Shown in pieces: positions 7,932-16,514 of a DNA stretch of 64,000 nucleotides. The notes under the pieces were generated by a model, which ran no database searches, was not told where the DNA came from, and saw only the letters and a program-made list of their open reading frames with translations. A program made the position numbers and the translations under genes. Source of the stretch: Rhodospirillaceae bacterium (GTDB taxonomy: Bacteria; Pseudomonadota; Alphaproteobacteria; DSM-16000; Inquilinaceae); assembly GCA_020638575.1 (NCBI GenBank), contig JACKIH010000003.1:2585501-2649500 (forward strand), read 5' to 3'. Numbering within the stretch: the stretch's first letter is position 1; every line of letters begins with the position of its first letter.

Positions 7932-8274
7932 GGCGATCTCTGCCGGAGGGGCGCAGCAATGGGCCGACGATGGCCGACCTGCGGGCCCACGCGCAGCCCG
8001 GTTCTTGCGGTGGCGCGCGGTCTACTCGGCCCCGATTGGATCGCCCGCCGCTACCAGGGGTTGCTTCGCGATGGGCGAGGTGCCAATCTTGGAATGGAAA
8101 GGTGCGCCGGGACTGCGTCTGCCTAGGTATCGCCAGCTTGGCGGAATCGGTACAGATGCAATCTGGTTGCGCCATATCAATGCAAGACCTCAAGGCCCGG
8201 TCTAGACGGCCGACGTTCGGTCGCCCTTACGCCCGCCGGACCACGAACAATCAACCCTCTAGGGAGACTGCAAC
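7932..8274. other. Intergenic region between the DMT gene and phaA
   Basis: 343 bases without a convincing gene. It must hold the promoters for the leftward transporter gene and for phaA. The right half (8157-8184) has TGCA-type motifs discussed as a PhaR site. A GGGAG sits ten bases before the phaA start. No sigma-70 promoter close to consensus was found by eye. Confidence 0.5.
8157..8184. promoter_or_regulatory. Candidate PhaR binding site upstream of phaA
   Basis: GCAA at 8158-8161 and TTGC at 8167-8170 form an interrupted dyad, and TGCA occurs at 8157 and again at 8181. PhaR proteins in Paracoccus bind TGC/GCA-containing dyads. The position, about 90-115 bases before the phaA start, fits an operator. 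Binding is inferred only from motif and context. Confidence 0.3.
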
Positions 8275-9450
8275 ATGACCGAAGTGGTTATCGCCAGTGC
8301 GGTTCGCACGCCGGTGGGCACGTTCAACGGCGTTCTGAGCGGCCTGCCGGCCCACAAGCTCGGCGAAATTGCCATCAGGGAAGTTCTCGCCCGGTCCGGC
8401 GTTGCGCCTGAGGACGTCGACGAAGTGATCCTCGGCCAGATCCTCACGGCGGGGGCCGGCGGCAATCCGGCGCGCCAGGCGTGCATCAATGCCGGCATTC
8501 CGGACAAGTCGACCGCCTACGGTCTGAACCAGCTCTGCGGTTCGGGGCTGCGCGCGGTGGCCCAGGCCTTCCAGGCGATCAAGCTGGGCGAGTGCGATAT
8601 CGTCGTGGCCGGCGGCCAGGAAAGCATGAGCCAGGCGCCGCACACGGCGCATATGCGCAACGGCACCAAGATGGGGCCGGTGGAGTTCCTCGACAGCATG
8701 CTGCGCGACGCGCTGGTCGATCCGTTCCACAACTACCACATGGGCAACACGGCGGAGAACATCGCCGGGCGCTGGCAGATCACCCGCCAGGAACAGGACG
8801 AGTTCGCGCTGGCGTCCCAGCAGAAGGCGGGCGCCGCCATGAGCGCCGGCCGCTTCAAGGACGAGATCGTCCCGGTGACCCTGAAGACCCGCAAGGGCGA
8901 CATGGTGGTGGACACCGACGAGCATCCCAAGCCGGCAACCACCATGGAGCAGTTGGCGAAGCTGCGCCCGGCCTTCTCCAAGGAAGGCACGGTGACGGCG
9001 GGCAACGCGTCGGGCATCAACGACGGCGCCGCGGTGACCGTGGTGATGACGCTGGACGAGGCCGAGAAGCGCGGCATCACGCCGTTGGCGCGCATCGTTT
9101 CCTGGGCCACCGCAGGCGTCGACCCGGCGATCATGGGCACCGGCCCCATCCCCGCCAGCCGCAAGGCGCTGGCCAAGGCCGGCTGGACCCATGAGGACCT
9201 GGACCTGATTGAAGCCAACGAAGCGTTCGCTGCCCAGGCCATCTCGGTCAACAAGGAGCTGGGCTGGGATACTGCCAAGGTCAACGTCAATGGCGGCGCC
9301 ATCGCCCTCGGCCACCCGGTCGGTGCCAGCGGTGCCCGCATCCTGACCACGCTGTTGTACGAGCTGCAAAAGCGTGACCTCAAGAAGGGCTTGGCCACCT
9401 TGTGCATCGGCGGTGGCCAAGGCATCGCCATGTGCGTCGAGCGCCTCTGA
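8275..9450 (+). CDS. phaA: Acetyl-CoA acetyltransferase (beta-ketothiolase) PhaA
   Basis: A 391-residue biosynthetic thiolase that condenses two acetyl-CoA to acetoacetyl-CoA, the first step of PHB synthesis (EC 2.3.1.9), in the cytosol. Catalytic residues are all present: Cys88 in LNQLCGSG, His347 in GGAIALGHPVGASG and Cys377 in CIGGGQG, and the length matches the Zoogloea enzyme almost exactly. Start ATG follows a GGGAG. It is followed by a strong hairpin and then phaB, in the classic phaAB order. It could also serve catabolism or the ethylmalonyl-CoA pathway, since both start from acetoacetyl-CoA. Confidence 0.97.
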   Translation: MTEVVIASAVRTPVGTFNGVLSGLPAHKLGEIAIREVLARSGVAPEDVDEVILGQILTAGAGGNPARQACINAGIPDKSTAYGLNQLCGSGLRAVAQAFQAIKLGECDIVVAGGQESMSQAPHTAHMRNGTKMGPVEFLDSMLRDALVDPFHNYHMGNTAENIAGRWQITRQEQDEFALASQQKAGAAMSAGRFKDEIVPVTLKTRKGDMVVDTDEHPKPATTMEQLAKLRPAFSKEGTVTAGNASGINDGAAVTVVMTLDEAEKRGITPLARIVSWATAGVDPAIMGTGPIPASRKALAKAGWTHEDLDLIEANEAFAAQAISVNKELGWDTAKVNVNGGAIALGHPVGASGARILTTLLYELQKRDLKKGLATLCIGGGQGIAMCVERL

Positions 9451-9467
9451 TCCCCTCCGGATCCGTC

Positions 9468-9491
9468 GAAGGCCGCCGCATGGCGGCCTTC
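9468..9491 (+). terminator. Hairpin between phaA and phaB
   Basis: A perfect 10-bp stem (GAAGGCCGCC and GGCGGCCTTC) with a GCAT loop, 18 bases after the phaA stop, followed by TTCGG. It may partly terminate transcription or protect the phaA message, giving different levels of the two enzymes. Confidence 0.6.
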
Positions 9492-9606
9492 TTCGGTCCT
9501 GGGACCACTCGCGAGACGCGAAAGACCCGGCAGCGGTACCGGCCTGCTCACAGCGGGGGTGGGTGGTCCGCGCCGCAAGAACCAGACACCCGAGAAGGAG
9601 CTCAAC

Positions 9607-10329
9607 ATGTCCCGTGTAGCACTCGTCACCGGCGGCACCCGAGGCATCGGCGCAGCGATCGCCAAGCGTCTCAAGGCGGATGGTCTGACTGCCGTGGCCT
9701 GCGACGTCGTCGCCGACCAGCTCAAGGCGTTCGAGGCCGAGACCGGCATTCCGGGTTTTGAGATCAACGTCGCCGACTATGCTTCGGTGGAAGCCGGTGT
9801 CGCCAAGATCGAAGCCGAAGTCGGCCCCATCGACATCCTGGTCAACAATGCCGGCATCACCCGCGACGGCCAGATGTTCAAGATGGACCCCGTGGCCCAG
9901 TGGGAAGCGGTGCTGCGCGTCAACCTGTTCGGTGTGTTCAACACCTGCCGCGCCATCTCTCCGGGCATGCGCAACCGTAGCTGGGGCCGCATCATCAACA
10001 TCTCCTCGATGAACGGCCAGCGCGGCCAGTTCGGCCAGTCCAACTACTCCGCCGCCAAGGCCGGCATGATCGGCTTCACCCGCTCCATCGCCATGGAGCT
10101 GGCGGGCAAGGGCATCACCTGCAACTGCGTCGCCCCGGGCTTCATCCTGACGGAAATGACCGGTGCCATGCCCAAGGAGATCCTGGACGGCGAGGTGAAG
10201 AAGATCCCCGTCGGCCGCATCGGCCAGCCCGACGACATCGCCAGCGCGGTGTCTTACCTGGCCAAGGATGAGTCGGGCTTCATCACCGGCCAGACCCTCA
10301 GCGTCAACGGCGGCCAGCTCCAGACCTGA
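9607..10329 (+). CDS. phaB: Acetoacetyl-CoA reductase PhaB
   Basis: A 240-residue short-chain dehydrogenase that reduces acetoacetyl-CoA to (R)-3-hydroxybutyryl-CoA, normally with NADPH (EC 1.1.1.36). The cofactor motif TGGTRGIG is at residues 8-15, NNAG at 80-83, and the catalytic Ser134, Tyr147 and Lys151 are in place (SSMNG and YSAAK). VAPGFILTEM is the conserved end of the substrate loop. The start at 9607 is fixed by GAAGGAG six bases upstream; an upstream in-frame start at 9559 has no support. The product feeds the synthase encoded at 5.5 kb. A strong terminator follows. Confidence 0.97.
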   Translation: MSRVALVTGGTRGIGAAIAKRLKADGLTAVACDVVADQLKAFEAETGIPGFEINVADYASVEAGVAKIEAEVGPIDILVNNAGITRDGQMFKMDPVAQWEAVLRVNLFGVFNTCRAISPGMRNRSWGRIINISSMNGQRGQFGQSNYSAAKAGMIGFTRSIAMELAGKGITCNCVAPGFILTEMTGAMPKEILDGEVKKIPVGRIGQPDDIASAVSYLAKDESGFITGQTLSVNGGQLQT

Positions 10330-10366
10330 GCCGCGGGGGCGGCGGTGTCGCCCCGACCACCTGCGC

Positions 10367-10420
10367 GCCCGCCCGCCGCTCCGGCCCATCGCCGGGGTGC
10401 GGGCGGGCCGTCCCGTTTTT
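10367..10420 (+). terminator. Intrinsic terminator of phaAB
   Basis: A 10-bp GC stem (GCCCGCCCGC at 10367-10376, GCGGGCGGGC at 10399-10408) encloses a second hairpin CCGGC-CCATC-GCCGG, and a run of five T follows at 10416-10420. This is the most complete Rho-independent terminator in the window. Confidence 0.75.
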
Positions 10421-10456
10421 GGGCCCTATCGTCGGCCCTACGGCCAGGAGCCTGCC

Positions 10457-10873
10457 ATGGCAACCGTTCCGCTGCTTGACCGCGACGCCGCCTCGCCGGC
10501 GGCCCAGGCGGTGTTCGACGACATCAAGGCCACCCGCAACGTTCCCGACGTGAACAATTTCTGGAAGGCACTGGCCCACGACCCGGCGACGCTGAAGCGG
10601 GTGTGGGAGGGCCTGAAGCAGATCATGGCGCCGGGGGCCTTGGACCCGCTGACCAAGGAAATGATCTATATCGCCGTCAGCGCCACCAACGGGTGCAGCT
10701 ACTGCGCCCATTCCCACGCCGCCGCGGCGCGCCGCTCGGGCATGACGCCGGAGATGTATGCCGAGCTTCTGGCGGTGGTCGGCATGGCCAACCAGACGAA
10801 CGCGCTGGTCAACGCGCTGCAGGTGCCCGTGGATCCTGCCTTCCTGGCCCCCGGCACCTCCGCCGAAAGCTGA
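10457..10873 (+). CDS. Carboxymuconolactone decarboxylase / AhpD-like protein
   Basis: A 138-residue all-helical protein of the CMD/AhpD family. The motif NGCSYCAHSH carries the CxxC pair and downstream His that define the peroxidase-associated AhpD branch, in which the cysteines recycle AhpC or act on alkyl hydroperoxides. Start ATG at 10457 follows CCAGGAG at a good distance; longer upstream frames run through the terminator. It stands alone after phaAB. Because the redox pair is intact, a thiol-dependent antioxidant role is more likely than decarboxylase activity, but the partner is not in the window. Confidence 0.85.
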   Translation: MATVPLLDRDAASPAAQAVFDDIKATRNVPDVNNFWKALAHDPATLKRVWEGLKQIMAPGALDPLTKEMIYIAVSATNGCSYCAHSHAAAARRSGMTPEMYAELLAVVGMANQTNALVNALQVPVDPAFLAPGTSAES

Positions 10874-10996
10874 CGGCCGCGCCTCCGGGCTCGCCCCGTT
10901 CGGGTAGAGCGGGACGGGCCGCGTCCCTGCGACATACTTATCTCCGGCGCCGAACGGCGTTGGCAGCCGCGCGCGCGCCGAATATTCTTCTACAAA

Positions 10997-11024
10997 TTGA
11001 CATTTGCGAACGCATCTCTAGTGG
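10997..11024 (+). promoter_or_regulatory. Possible sigma-70 promoter for the first receptor kinase
   Basis: TTGACA at 10997-11002 is a perfect -35 hexamer in a locally AT-rich stretch; the best -10 (TAGTGG, 16-base spacer) is weak. It would give a leader of about 90 bases. Confidence 0.35.
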
Positions 11025-11122
11025 ATGTGAATGATGCCCGGACTCGCCGGGGGACCTCGGTGGTCTGCGGGCAAATCGTCGGCGGGGCGCGGCGGTCCCC
11101 GGCCAGGAAGGTGGCGGCAGGA

Positions 11123-12934
11123 ATGCGGCTGTGCCGGAGCAATCGCGGGACCGGCGGGGGACATGTGCGGCGTCTTGCGGTGCTGCAGGCTCTCCTTCTG
11201 GGGGTCTGGCTGGGTGCATCGGGGTCCGCGGCGGCGACACAGACCGTGCGCATCGGCATCTACCAGAACGAACCCAAGATCTTCCTTGACGAGGCCGGCC
11301 AGCCCTCCGGCTTCTTCCCGGAACTGCTCGCAGCGATCGCCGCCGACAACGCCTGGCAGCTCGTCTACGTCTCCTGCGCCTGGGCCGACTGCCTGACCAT
11401 GCTGCAGGACGGCAGCATCGATGTGCTGCCCGACGTGGCGCGGACGCCCGAGCGCGAGGCGCTGTTCATCTTCAACACCCAGCCCGCGCTGAACTCCTGG
11501 TCCAACGTCTATGTGCCGGCGGACAGCGAGATCGCCACCATCGCCCAGCTCGACGGGGCGCATGTGGCGGTGCTGGAGGGCAGCGTGCAGCAGGCGGCCC
11601 TGCTGCGCTTCGTGCTCCGTCACCACGTCACGCCGCGGATGGTGACGGTGTCGAGCATGGAGGGTGTGCTGGCGGCGGTGGCAGCCGGGCAGGCGGATGC
11701 CGGGGTGGTGAACAACTACTTCGGCGCCCTGCACGCCGAAACCTACGGTCTGGTGGCCACCGAGATCGTGCTGCAGCCGACCTCGCTCTATTTCGCCGTG
11801 TCGCCGCACGCCAGTGCGACCTTGGTGGAGGCGCTGGACACCTCGCTGGTGCTGCTCAAGGCCGATCCCGATTCCGCCTACTACGATGCCATGCGGCACT
11901 GGGTGGACGTGTCCGGGGCGGCGAGCGGGCTGCCGCCCTGGGCGGTGTGGGCGATCACGTCGCTGCTCGCCCTGGCAATCGCCGGCCTGGCAGCCACGGC
12001 CTACCTGAAGCAGGTGGTGCGGGTGCGCACCGCCGCCCTGCGCTCGGCCCTGGACCGGGCGGAGGCGGCGAGCAACGCGAAGTCCGAGTTCCTGTGGAAC
12101 ATGAGCCACGACCTGCGCACGCCGCTCAATTCCATCATCGGGTTCTCCGAACTGATCCTCACCCGCACCTACGGCGATCTGGCCAACCGGAAATACCGGG
12201 AATATGTGGAAGACATCCTCTCCTGCGGCCAAACCCTGAGCGACATGATCGGCGACATCCTCGATCTGTCGAAGATCGAGAGCGGGCACTACACGGTGAC
12301 GCTGGAGTGGCTCGACATGGTGGAGGTCATCGGCAAGGCGCGTGAGCGGTTCGCTCCCCTGCTCATGCATGCGGGCGACCGGCAACTGCGGATGACGCTG
12401 CGGGGTGGCGCCAGATGGCTGAAGGCGGATCGGCGCGCCATCGGCCAGATCATCGACAATCTGGTGGGCAACGCGATGAAGCATGCCGGCCCCAACTGCA
12501 CCATCGACCTTGGGTGGGACGCGGACCCCGGCGCACCCGGCCGCCTCTTCGTCGCCGACGATGGGTGCGGCATCCCCGAAGGCCAGCTCGCCAGCGTCAC
12601 CGAGCCCTTCGTTCAGGGTGGGGAAGACTTCTCCCGGCCCTACACCAAACGCCGCCTCACCCAGGGCGTCGGGCTCGGCCTCAGTATCGTCGCCAAGCTG
12701 GCCAAGCTGCAGAACGGCCAGCTCCGGATCAGCAGCAGCGCCGGCCAGGGTGCCACCTTCACCATCGAGTTTCCCGCAGCCCAGGTCGCCGAACGGCCGG
12801 CAGCGGAGGACGGCGCCAGGGCGCGCTCCATGGCGTCGCAACGTCGGCTCCGGGCGTCGGCCGATCAGGCACCGCCGGCCGTTGGACCGGGCGTTAACGG
12901 GGCCGCAGCCTCGCAGCCTCCCAAGCCGCTTTGA
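11123..12934 (+). CDS. Receptor histidine kinase with periplasmic solute-binding domain, copy 1
   Basis: A 603-residue hybrid receptor. A signal sequence (LAVLQALLLGVWLGASGSAAA) is followed by a bacterial solute-binding type 3-like periplasmic domain (about residues 38-285; IGIYQNEPKIFLDEAGQPSGFFPELL), one TM helix, then a HisKA dimerisation domain with His329 (NMSHDLRTPLN) and an HATPase domain with NLVGNAMKHAG, DDGCGIP and GVGLGLSIV. A pair of periplasmic cysteines (SCAWADC) may form a disulfide. There is no receiver domain and no response regulator nearby, so it is an orphan. The start could instead be GTG at 11165, closer to the signal peptide. A paralogue follows directly. Confidence 0.88.
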   Translation: MRLCRSNRGTGGGHVRRLAVLQALLLGVWLGASGSAAATQTVRIGIYQNEPKIFLDEAGQPSGFFPELLAAIAADNAWQLVYVSCAWADCLTMLQDGSIDVLPDVARTPEREALFIFNTQPALNSWSNVYVPADSEIATIAQLDGAHVAVLEGSVQQAALLRFVLRHHVTPRMVTVSSMEGVLAAVAAGQADAGVVNNYFGALHAETYGLVATEIVLQPTSLYFAVSPHASATLVEALDTSLVLLKADPDSAYYDAMRHWVDVSGAASGLPPWAVWAITSLLALAIAGLAATAYLKQVVRVRTAALRSALDRAEAASNAKSEFLWNMSHDLRTPLNSIIGFSELILTRTYGDLANRKYREYVEDILSCGQTLSDMIGDILDLSKIESGHYTVTLEWLDMVEVIGKARERFAPLLMHAGDRQLRMTLRGGARWLKADRRAIGQIIDNLVGNAMKHAGPNCTIDLGWDADPGAPGRLFVADDGCGIPEGQLASVTEPFVQGGEDFSRPYTKRRLTQGVGLGLSIVAKLAKLQNGQLRISSSAGQGATFTIEFPAAQVAERPAAEDGARARSMASQRRLRASADQAPPAVGPGVNGAAASQPPKPL

Positions 12935-12939
12935 CACTG

Positions 12940-12996
12940 GAGCATGATCCGATCCGATGGCATCGCTTCGCGATCCATCAGGCCGGATCAGTGCTC
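12940..12996. repeat. Palindromic intergenic repeat with GAGCA...TGCTC ends (1)
   Basis: Imperfect dyad: GAGCATGATCCG and CGATGG on the left mirror CCATC and CGGATCAGTGCTC on the right, with a short GC loop. It lies directly after the stop of the first receptor kinase and beside a second, better palindrome. Similar short palindromes are scattered between genes in many alphaproteobacteria. Confidence 0.6.
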
Positions 12997-13011
12997 GCAA
13001 TCTCAATTATC

Positions 13012-13063
13012 TAGAGCACGACGTCCGGCCAGACGCGAACGCGTCTGATCGGACCGTGCTCTA
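13012..13063. repeat. Palindromic intergenic repeat with GAGCA...TGCTC ends (2)
   Basis: A 52-base near-perfect palindrome: TAGAGCACG at 13012-13020 pairs with CGTGCTCTA at 13055-13063, with GTCCG / CGGAC and CAGACGCG / CGCGTCTG inside. The same TAGAGC...GCTCTA ends recur at 38495-38533. Confidence 0.7.
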
Positions 13064-13239
13064 GGCGCTGCAAGCCCCACCGCCTGCTGCACCGAAGTGT
13101 TGCTGCGGATCATTCGCAATGGTGCCCGCGACATTCTCGCCACGCGGACGTATTCACCATTGGGCGAAGCCGATCATGTCAGTATTGTTACAGCCCGGAA
13201 TCGAATTCCGAAACATTGAGCGATTGTGGTGGTGGGGTC

Positions 13240-14985
13240 ATGGTCGCGCAAGACTTGCATGGCCGTGTGGCAGCCGAATTGCGGGGGGGCCGGGGGGCAG
13301 CCACAGCGGCGGTGCTGGTGCTCGTCGTAGCCATTCTGAGTGGCCATGCCCAGGCCAACCGGGCATTGCGCATCGGCTGTTTCTGGGGGCCGGGGTGGGA
13401 TGCCGGAGGGGCGCCGACCGGGCCATTCGATTTCTTCTCTGAAGTTTTGGCGGCCATTACGCCGCGTGACGACTGGCACTTGACCTACATTCACTGTGAG
13501 TTTTCCGAGTGCCTCGACATGCTGGCCGCGGGCGAGATCGACGTGTTGCCCGGCCTGAGGCGTACGCCGGAGCGCGAATTGCGCTACGTGTTCGGCGCGC
13601 AGCCGCTGTTGCAGTCGTGGTCGACGATCTATGTGCCGTCGGAGTCCCAGGTGCGCAGGATCGATCAGCTCGACGGCCAGCGGGTGGCGGTGCTGGACGG
13701 CAGCGTCCAGTTCCCCGAAATGTTGCGCGTCTTCCTGATCCACGATGTGGCCCCCCAGGTCATTCTGGAGCCGACACTCGACGAGTTGCTCGATGCCGTT
13801 GCCAACGGGAGCGCCGATGCCGGCGTGATGTACGCCGACTACGGGAGCGCCGTGGCCGGGCCCCACGGGCTCGTGGACACGGGGATCATCCTGCAATCCT
13901 CCCCGCAATATGTGGCCTTCTCGCCGCAGGTCGAGCCAACCCTGGTCGCGGCGATGGATGCCACACTGGCATTTCTCGTCGCCGATCCCCAATCGGCCTA
14001 CTACGACGCCCTGCGCCGGTGGAACCTCCATCCCATTCCCAGCGGCACCGGCATTCCGTCGTGGATCTTCTGGGTCACCGCAGCACTGTTGGTCGTCGCC
14101 CTCGGCGGCGTGCTGGCCGTTGCCTACCTGAAGCGGGTGGTGCGCAGGCGCACCGCGGCCCTGCGGATCGCCCTGTCGTCGGCCAAGTCGGCCAACCAGG
14201 CGAAGTCCGAGTTCCTGTGGAACATGAGCCACGACCTGCGCACGCCGCTCAATTCCATCATCGGGTTTTCCGAACTCGTCCTGGCGTCGCCCAACGCATG
14301 CTCCTGCTCGTCCAAGTGCCGGGAATATCTCGGCGATATCCTGCAATGCGGCAACGTGCTGAACGAGATGATCGGCGACATCCTCGATCTCTCGCTGATC
14401 GAGAGCGGCCAGCAGAGGGTGACGCTGGAGTGGCTGGATGTGCCGGACGTACTGGACATGGCACGCCATCGCTTCATGCCGATCCTGGCCGAGCAGCACC
14501 GCCGGGGGCTGAAGGTGGCGGTGGTGGGCAGCGGGCGGTACCTGCGCACGGACCGGCGCGCCCTCGGCCAGATCATCGACAATCTGGTGGGCAATGCCAT
14601 CAAGCATGCCGGTCCCGATTGCACCATCGAGTTGGGCTGGCTGGCCCCGACCGGCGAGGGCGGCGGGCGGCTGTGGGTGGCCGACGACGGCCGCGGCATC
14701 CCGGCCTCCCAGCTTTCCCGGCTGACCGAGCCGTTCGTCCAGGGTGGCGACGACTTCATGCGGCCGTCCACCCAGCGGCGGTTCACCCACGGGGTGGGGC
14801 TGGGGCTCACCATCGTCGCCAAGCTGACGGCCCTGCTGGGGGCACGGCTGACGGTGGACAGCATCCCCGGCCGCGGCTCGCAGTTCGCCGTGGAGTTCCC
14901 GCCGACGCTGGTGAAGGAAAGCGTGCCGGACGCCGCCGCCGGCGCGGTGGTGCACCCCGGCACAACCGCTCCGCAAGCCATGTAG
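13240..14985 (+). CDS. Receptor histidine kinase with periplasmic solute-binding domain, copy 2
   Basis: A 581-residue paralogue of the preceding kinase with the same layout: N-terminal membrane segment (AAVLVLVVAILSGHAQA), solute-binding type 3-like domain with the cysteine pair HCEFSEC, a TM helix (IFWVTAALLVVALGGVLAVAYL), HisKA with His331, and HATPase with NLVGNAIKHAG, DDGRGIP and GVGLGLTIV. It differs by a cysteine cluster just after the H-box, Cys354, Cys356, Cys360 and Cys370, of which copy 1 keeps only the last. ATG 13240 is chosen; a TTG at 13216 would add eight residues. No response regulator is adjacent. Substrate and output are unknown. Confidence 0.88.
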   Translation: MVAQDLHGRVAAELRGGRGAATAAVLVLVVAILSGHAQANRALRIGCFWGPGWDAGGAPTGPFDFFSEVLAAITPRDDWHLTYIHCEFSECLDMLAAGEIDVLPGLRRTPERELRYVFGAQPLLQSWSTIYVPSESQVRRIDQLDGQRVAVLDGSVQFPEMLRVFLIHDVAPQVILEPTLDELLDAVANGSADAGVMYADYGSAVAGPHGLVDTGIILQSSPQYVAFSPQVEPTLVAAMDATLAFLVADPQSAYYDALRRWNLHPIPSGTGIPSWIFWVTAALLVVALGGVLAVAYLKRVVRRRTAALRIALSSAKSANQAKSEFLWNMSHDLRTPLNSIIGFSELVLASPNACSCSSKCREYLGDILQCGNVLNEMIGDILDLSLIESGQQRVTLEWLDVPDVLDMARHRFMPILAEQHRRGLKVAVVGSGRYLRTDRRALGQIIDNLVGNAIKHAGPDCTIELGWLAPTGEGGGRLWVADDGRGIPASQLSRLTEPFVQGGDDFMRPSTQRRFTHGVGLGLTIVAKLTALLGARLTVDSIPGRGSQFAVEFPPTLVKESVPDAAAGAVVHPGTTAPQAM

Positions 14986-15044
14986 AGCCCCGTCAAGGAA
15001 GGCGGCAGGCCGGCGATCTGCGGCGTGCGGCCGGCGCCGGTGGA

Positions 15045-15515
15045 TCAGTCCGCGGCTTCGGCCACCGCGGGGCGGCGCGCCAGGATGTGGTTGCCGATGC
15101 AGCTCTGCACCGTTTCGCCCTTCTGGTTGCGGGTGCGGTAGAGCATGCGCACGGTGCCGCGGTCGGGCCGTGAGCGCGAGGCGATCTGCTCCACCACCTC
15201 CACCTCGACCCTGAGGGTGTCGCCGGGCCGCGTCGGCAGCATCCAGCGCAATTCGTCGATGCCGTAGCCGCCCAGGCTGCAGGCGGCAAATGCGCCGGTC
15301 TGGTGGAACATGCGGAAGGTCAACGCCATCACCTGGAAGCCCGAGGCGATGATGCCGCCATAGAGCGTCGTTTCGGCTTCCACCTTGTCGATGTGGAAGG
15401 GCTGGGGATCGTAGGTGAGCGCGTAGTCGACGATCATGCTCTCCGTCAGCGTTACGCCGCGGGTGCCAAATCGCCGGCCCACCGTGAAGTCCTCGAAATA
15501 GAGCCCCATGTCCAT
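15045..15515 (-). CDS. MaoC family dehydratase
   Basis: A 156-residue hotdog-fold protein. The segment YALTYDPQPFHID corresponds to the hydratase-2 motif with its Asp and His, and GIIASGFQVMALTFRM follows. Family members hydrate enoyl-CoA to (R)-3-hydroxyacyl-CoA, which can feed PHA synthesis, but the signature here is a divergent variant typical of the MaoC-like group of unknown substrate. The start at 15515 has GGAGG seven bases upstream. It is convergent with the receptor kinases and lies 39 bases downstream of the PhzF gene start side on the same strand, possibly co-transcribed. Confidence 0.85.
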   Translation of the reverse strand: MDMGLYFEDFTVGRRFGTRGVTLTESMIVDYALTYDPQPFHIDKVEAETTLYGGIIASGFQVMALTFRMFHQTGAFAACSLGGYGIDELRWMLPTRPGDTLRVEVEVVEQIASRSRPDRGTVRMLYRTRNQKGETVQSCIGNHILARRPAVAEAAD

Positions 15516-15554
15516 CGGTCGGCCTCCCCTCACGTCCCGTCGTCGGGTTCCGTC

Positions 15555-16370
15555 CTACACCCGGATGGTGCCGGTGAGGTAGAGCGCGCAGGTGCCGGAC
15601 AGGTAGACCCGATCGCGGCCCATGCGGCAGCCGATGCGGCCGCCGCGCGGCGAGATCTGACGACCCACCAGCGACGGGCGTTCCAGCCGCCGGCTCCAGT
15701 AGGGCGTCAACATGCAGTGGGCCGAGCCGGTGACCGGATCCTCAGGAATGCCGGAAGCCGGTGCGAACATGCGGCTGACGAAGTGGGCGTTGCCGTCCAG
15801 GTCCGGGTCGGCGGGGGCGGTGCAGATCACCCCGCGGGTGGGCAGCCGGGCGAGGCCCGCCATGTCCGGTGCCAGGCCCGCCACCTCCGCCCGCGTGGCG
15901 AACACCGCCATCCAATCGGTGCCGTGGAAGAGGACTTCCGGCTCCGCGCCGAGGGCCGAAGACACCGCCGGGTCGGCCGGCCGTTCGGTGCGCGGCCAGG
16001 CGGGAAAGTCCATCTCCAGCTTGCTGCCGTCCCGGCTGACGGTGAGCGGGCCGGACTGGCGGGTCTGGAAGACGATGCGGTCGCTGCTCACGCCCAGCGC
16101 ATCGAACAGCACGAAGGCGCTGGCCAGCGTGGCATGGCCGCACAGCGCCACCTCCGTGGTGGGGGTGAACCAGCGGATCTGCCAGGTGGGCGGGCTGGTG
16201 CTGCCGGGCACGGCCGGCACCAGAAAGGCGGTTTCCGACAGGTTGTTTTCCGCCGCGATGGAATGCAGCACGCCATCGGGCAACCACTGGGCGAGCAGGC
16301 AAACCGCCGCCGGGTTGCCGGCAAAGGGGCGATCGGCGAAGGCATCGACCTGGTAAAGCGGCAACAACAT
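15555..16370 (-). CDS. PhzF family isomerase-like protein
   Basis: A 271-residue protein of the PhzF / YddE superfamily with a two-lobed diaminopimelate-epimerase fold. Diagnostic blocks are YQVDAFADRPFAGNPAAVC at the N-terminus, NNLSETAF with the catalytic Glu, LCGHATLASA, and EDPVTGSAHC near the C-terminus. Except for phenazine biosynthesis PhzF itself, substrates are unknown; no phenazine genes are present here, so a housekeeping isomerase role is likelier. ATG at 16370 is chosen because the family always begins with a short hydrophobic strand such as LLPLYQVDAF; upstream codons to 16451 are unconserved. Confidence 0.9.
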   Translation of the reverse strand: MLLPLYQVDAFADRPFAGNPAAVCLLAQWLPDGVLHSIAAENNLSETAFLVPAVPGSTSPPTWQIRWFTPTTEVALCGHATLASAFVLFDALGVSSDRIVFQTRQSGPLTVSRDGSKLEMDFPAWPRTERPADPAVSSALGAEPEVLFHGTDWMAVFATRAEVAGLAPDMAGLARLPTRGVICTAPADPDLDGNAHFVSRMFAPASGIPEDPVTGSAHCMLTPYWSRRLERPSLVGRQISPRGGRIGCRMGRDRVYLSGTCALYLTGTIRV

Positions 16371-16514
16371 GAAATTTCCCCGCGGACAGGATACTCCACG
16401 GGTTTCAGTCACCCGCCCCGCGCGATCAAGGTCAAGTTTGACCCGATGCAATTCTTCGTGTCCGCCTGCCGCCGCCCGGGTGCGAGCGGCGGGACGGACA
16501 GGCCGGACGACCCG

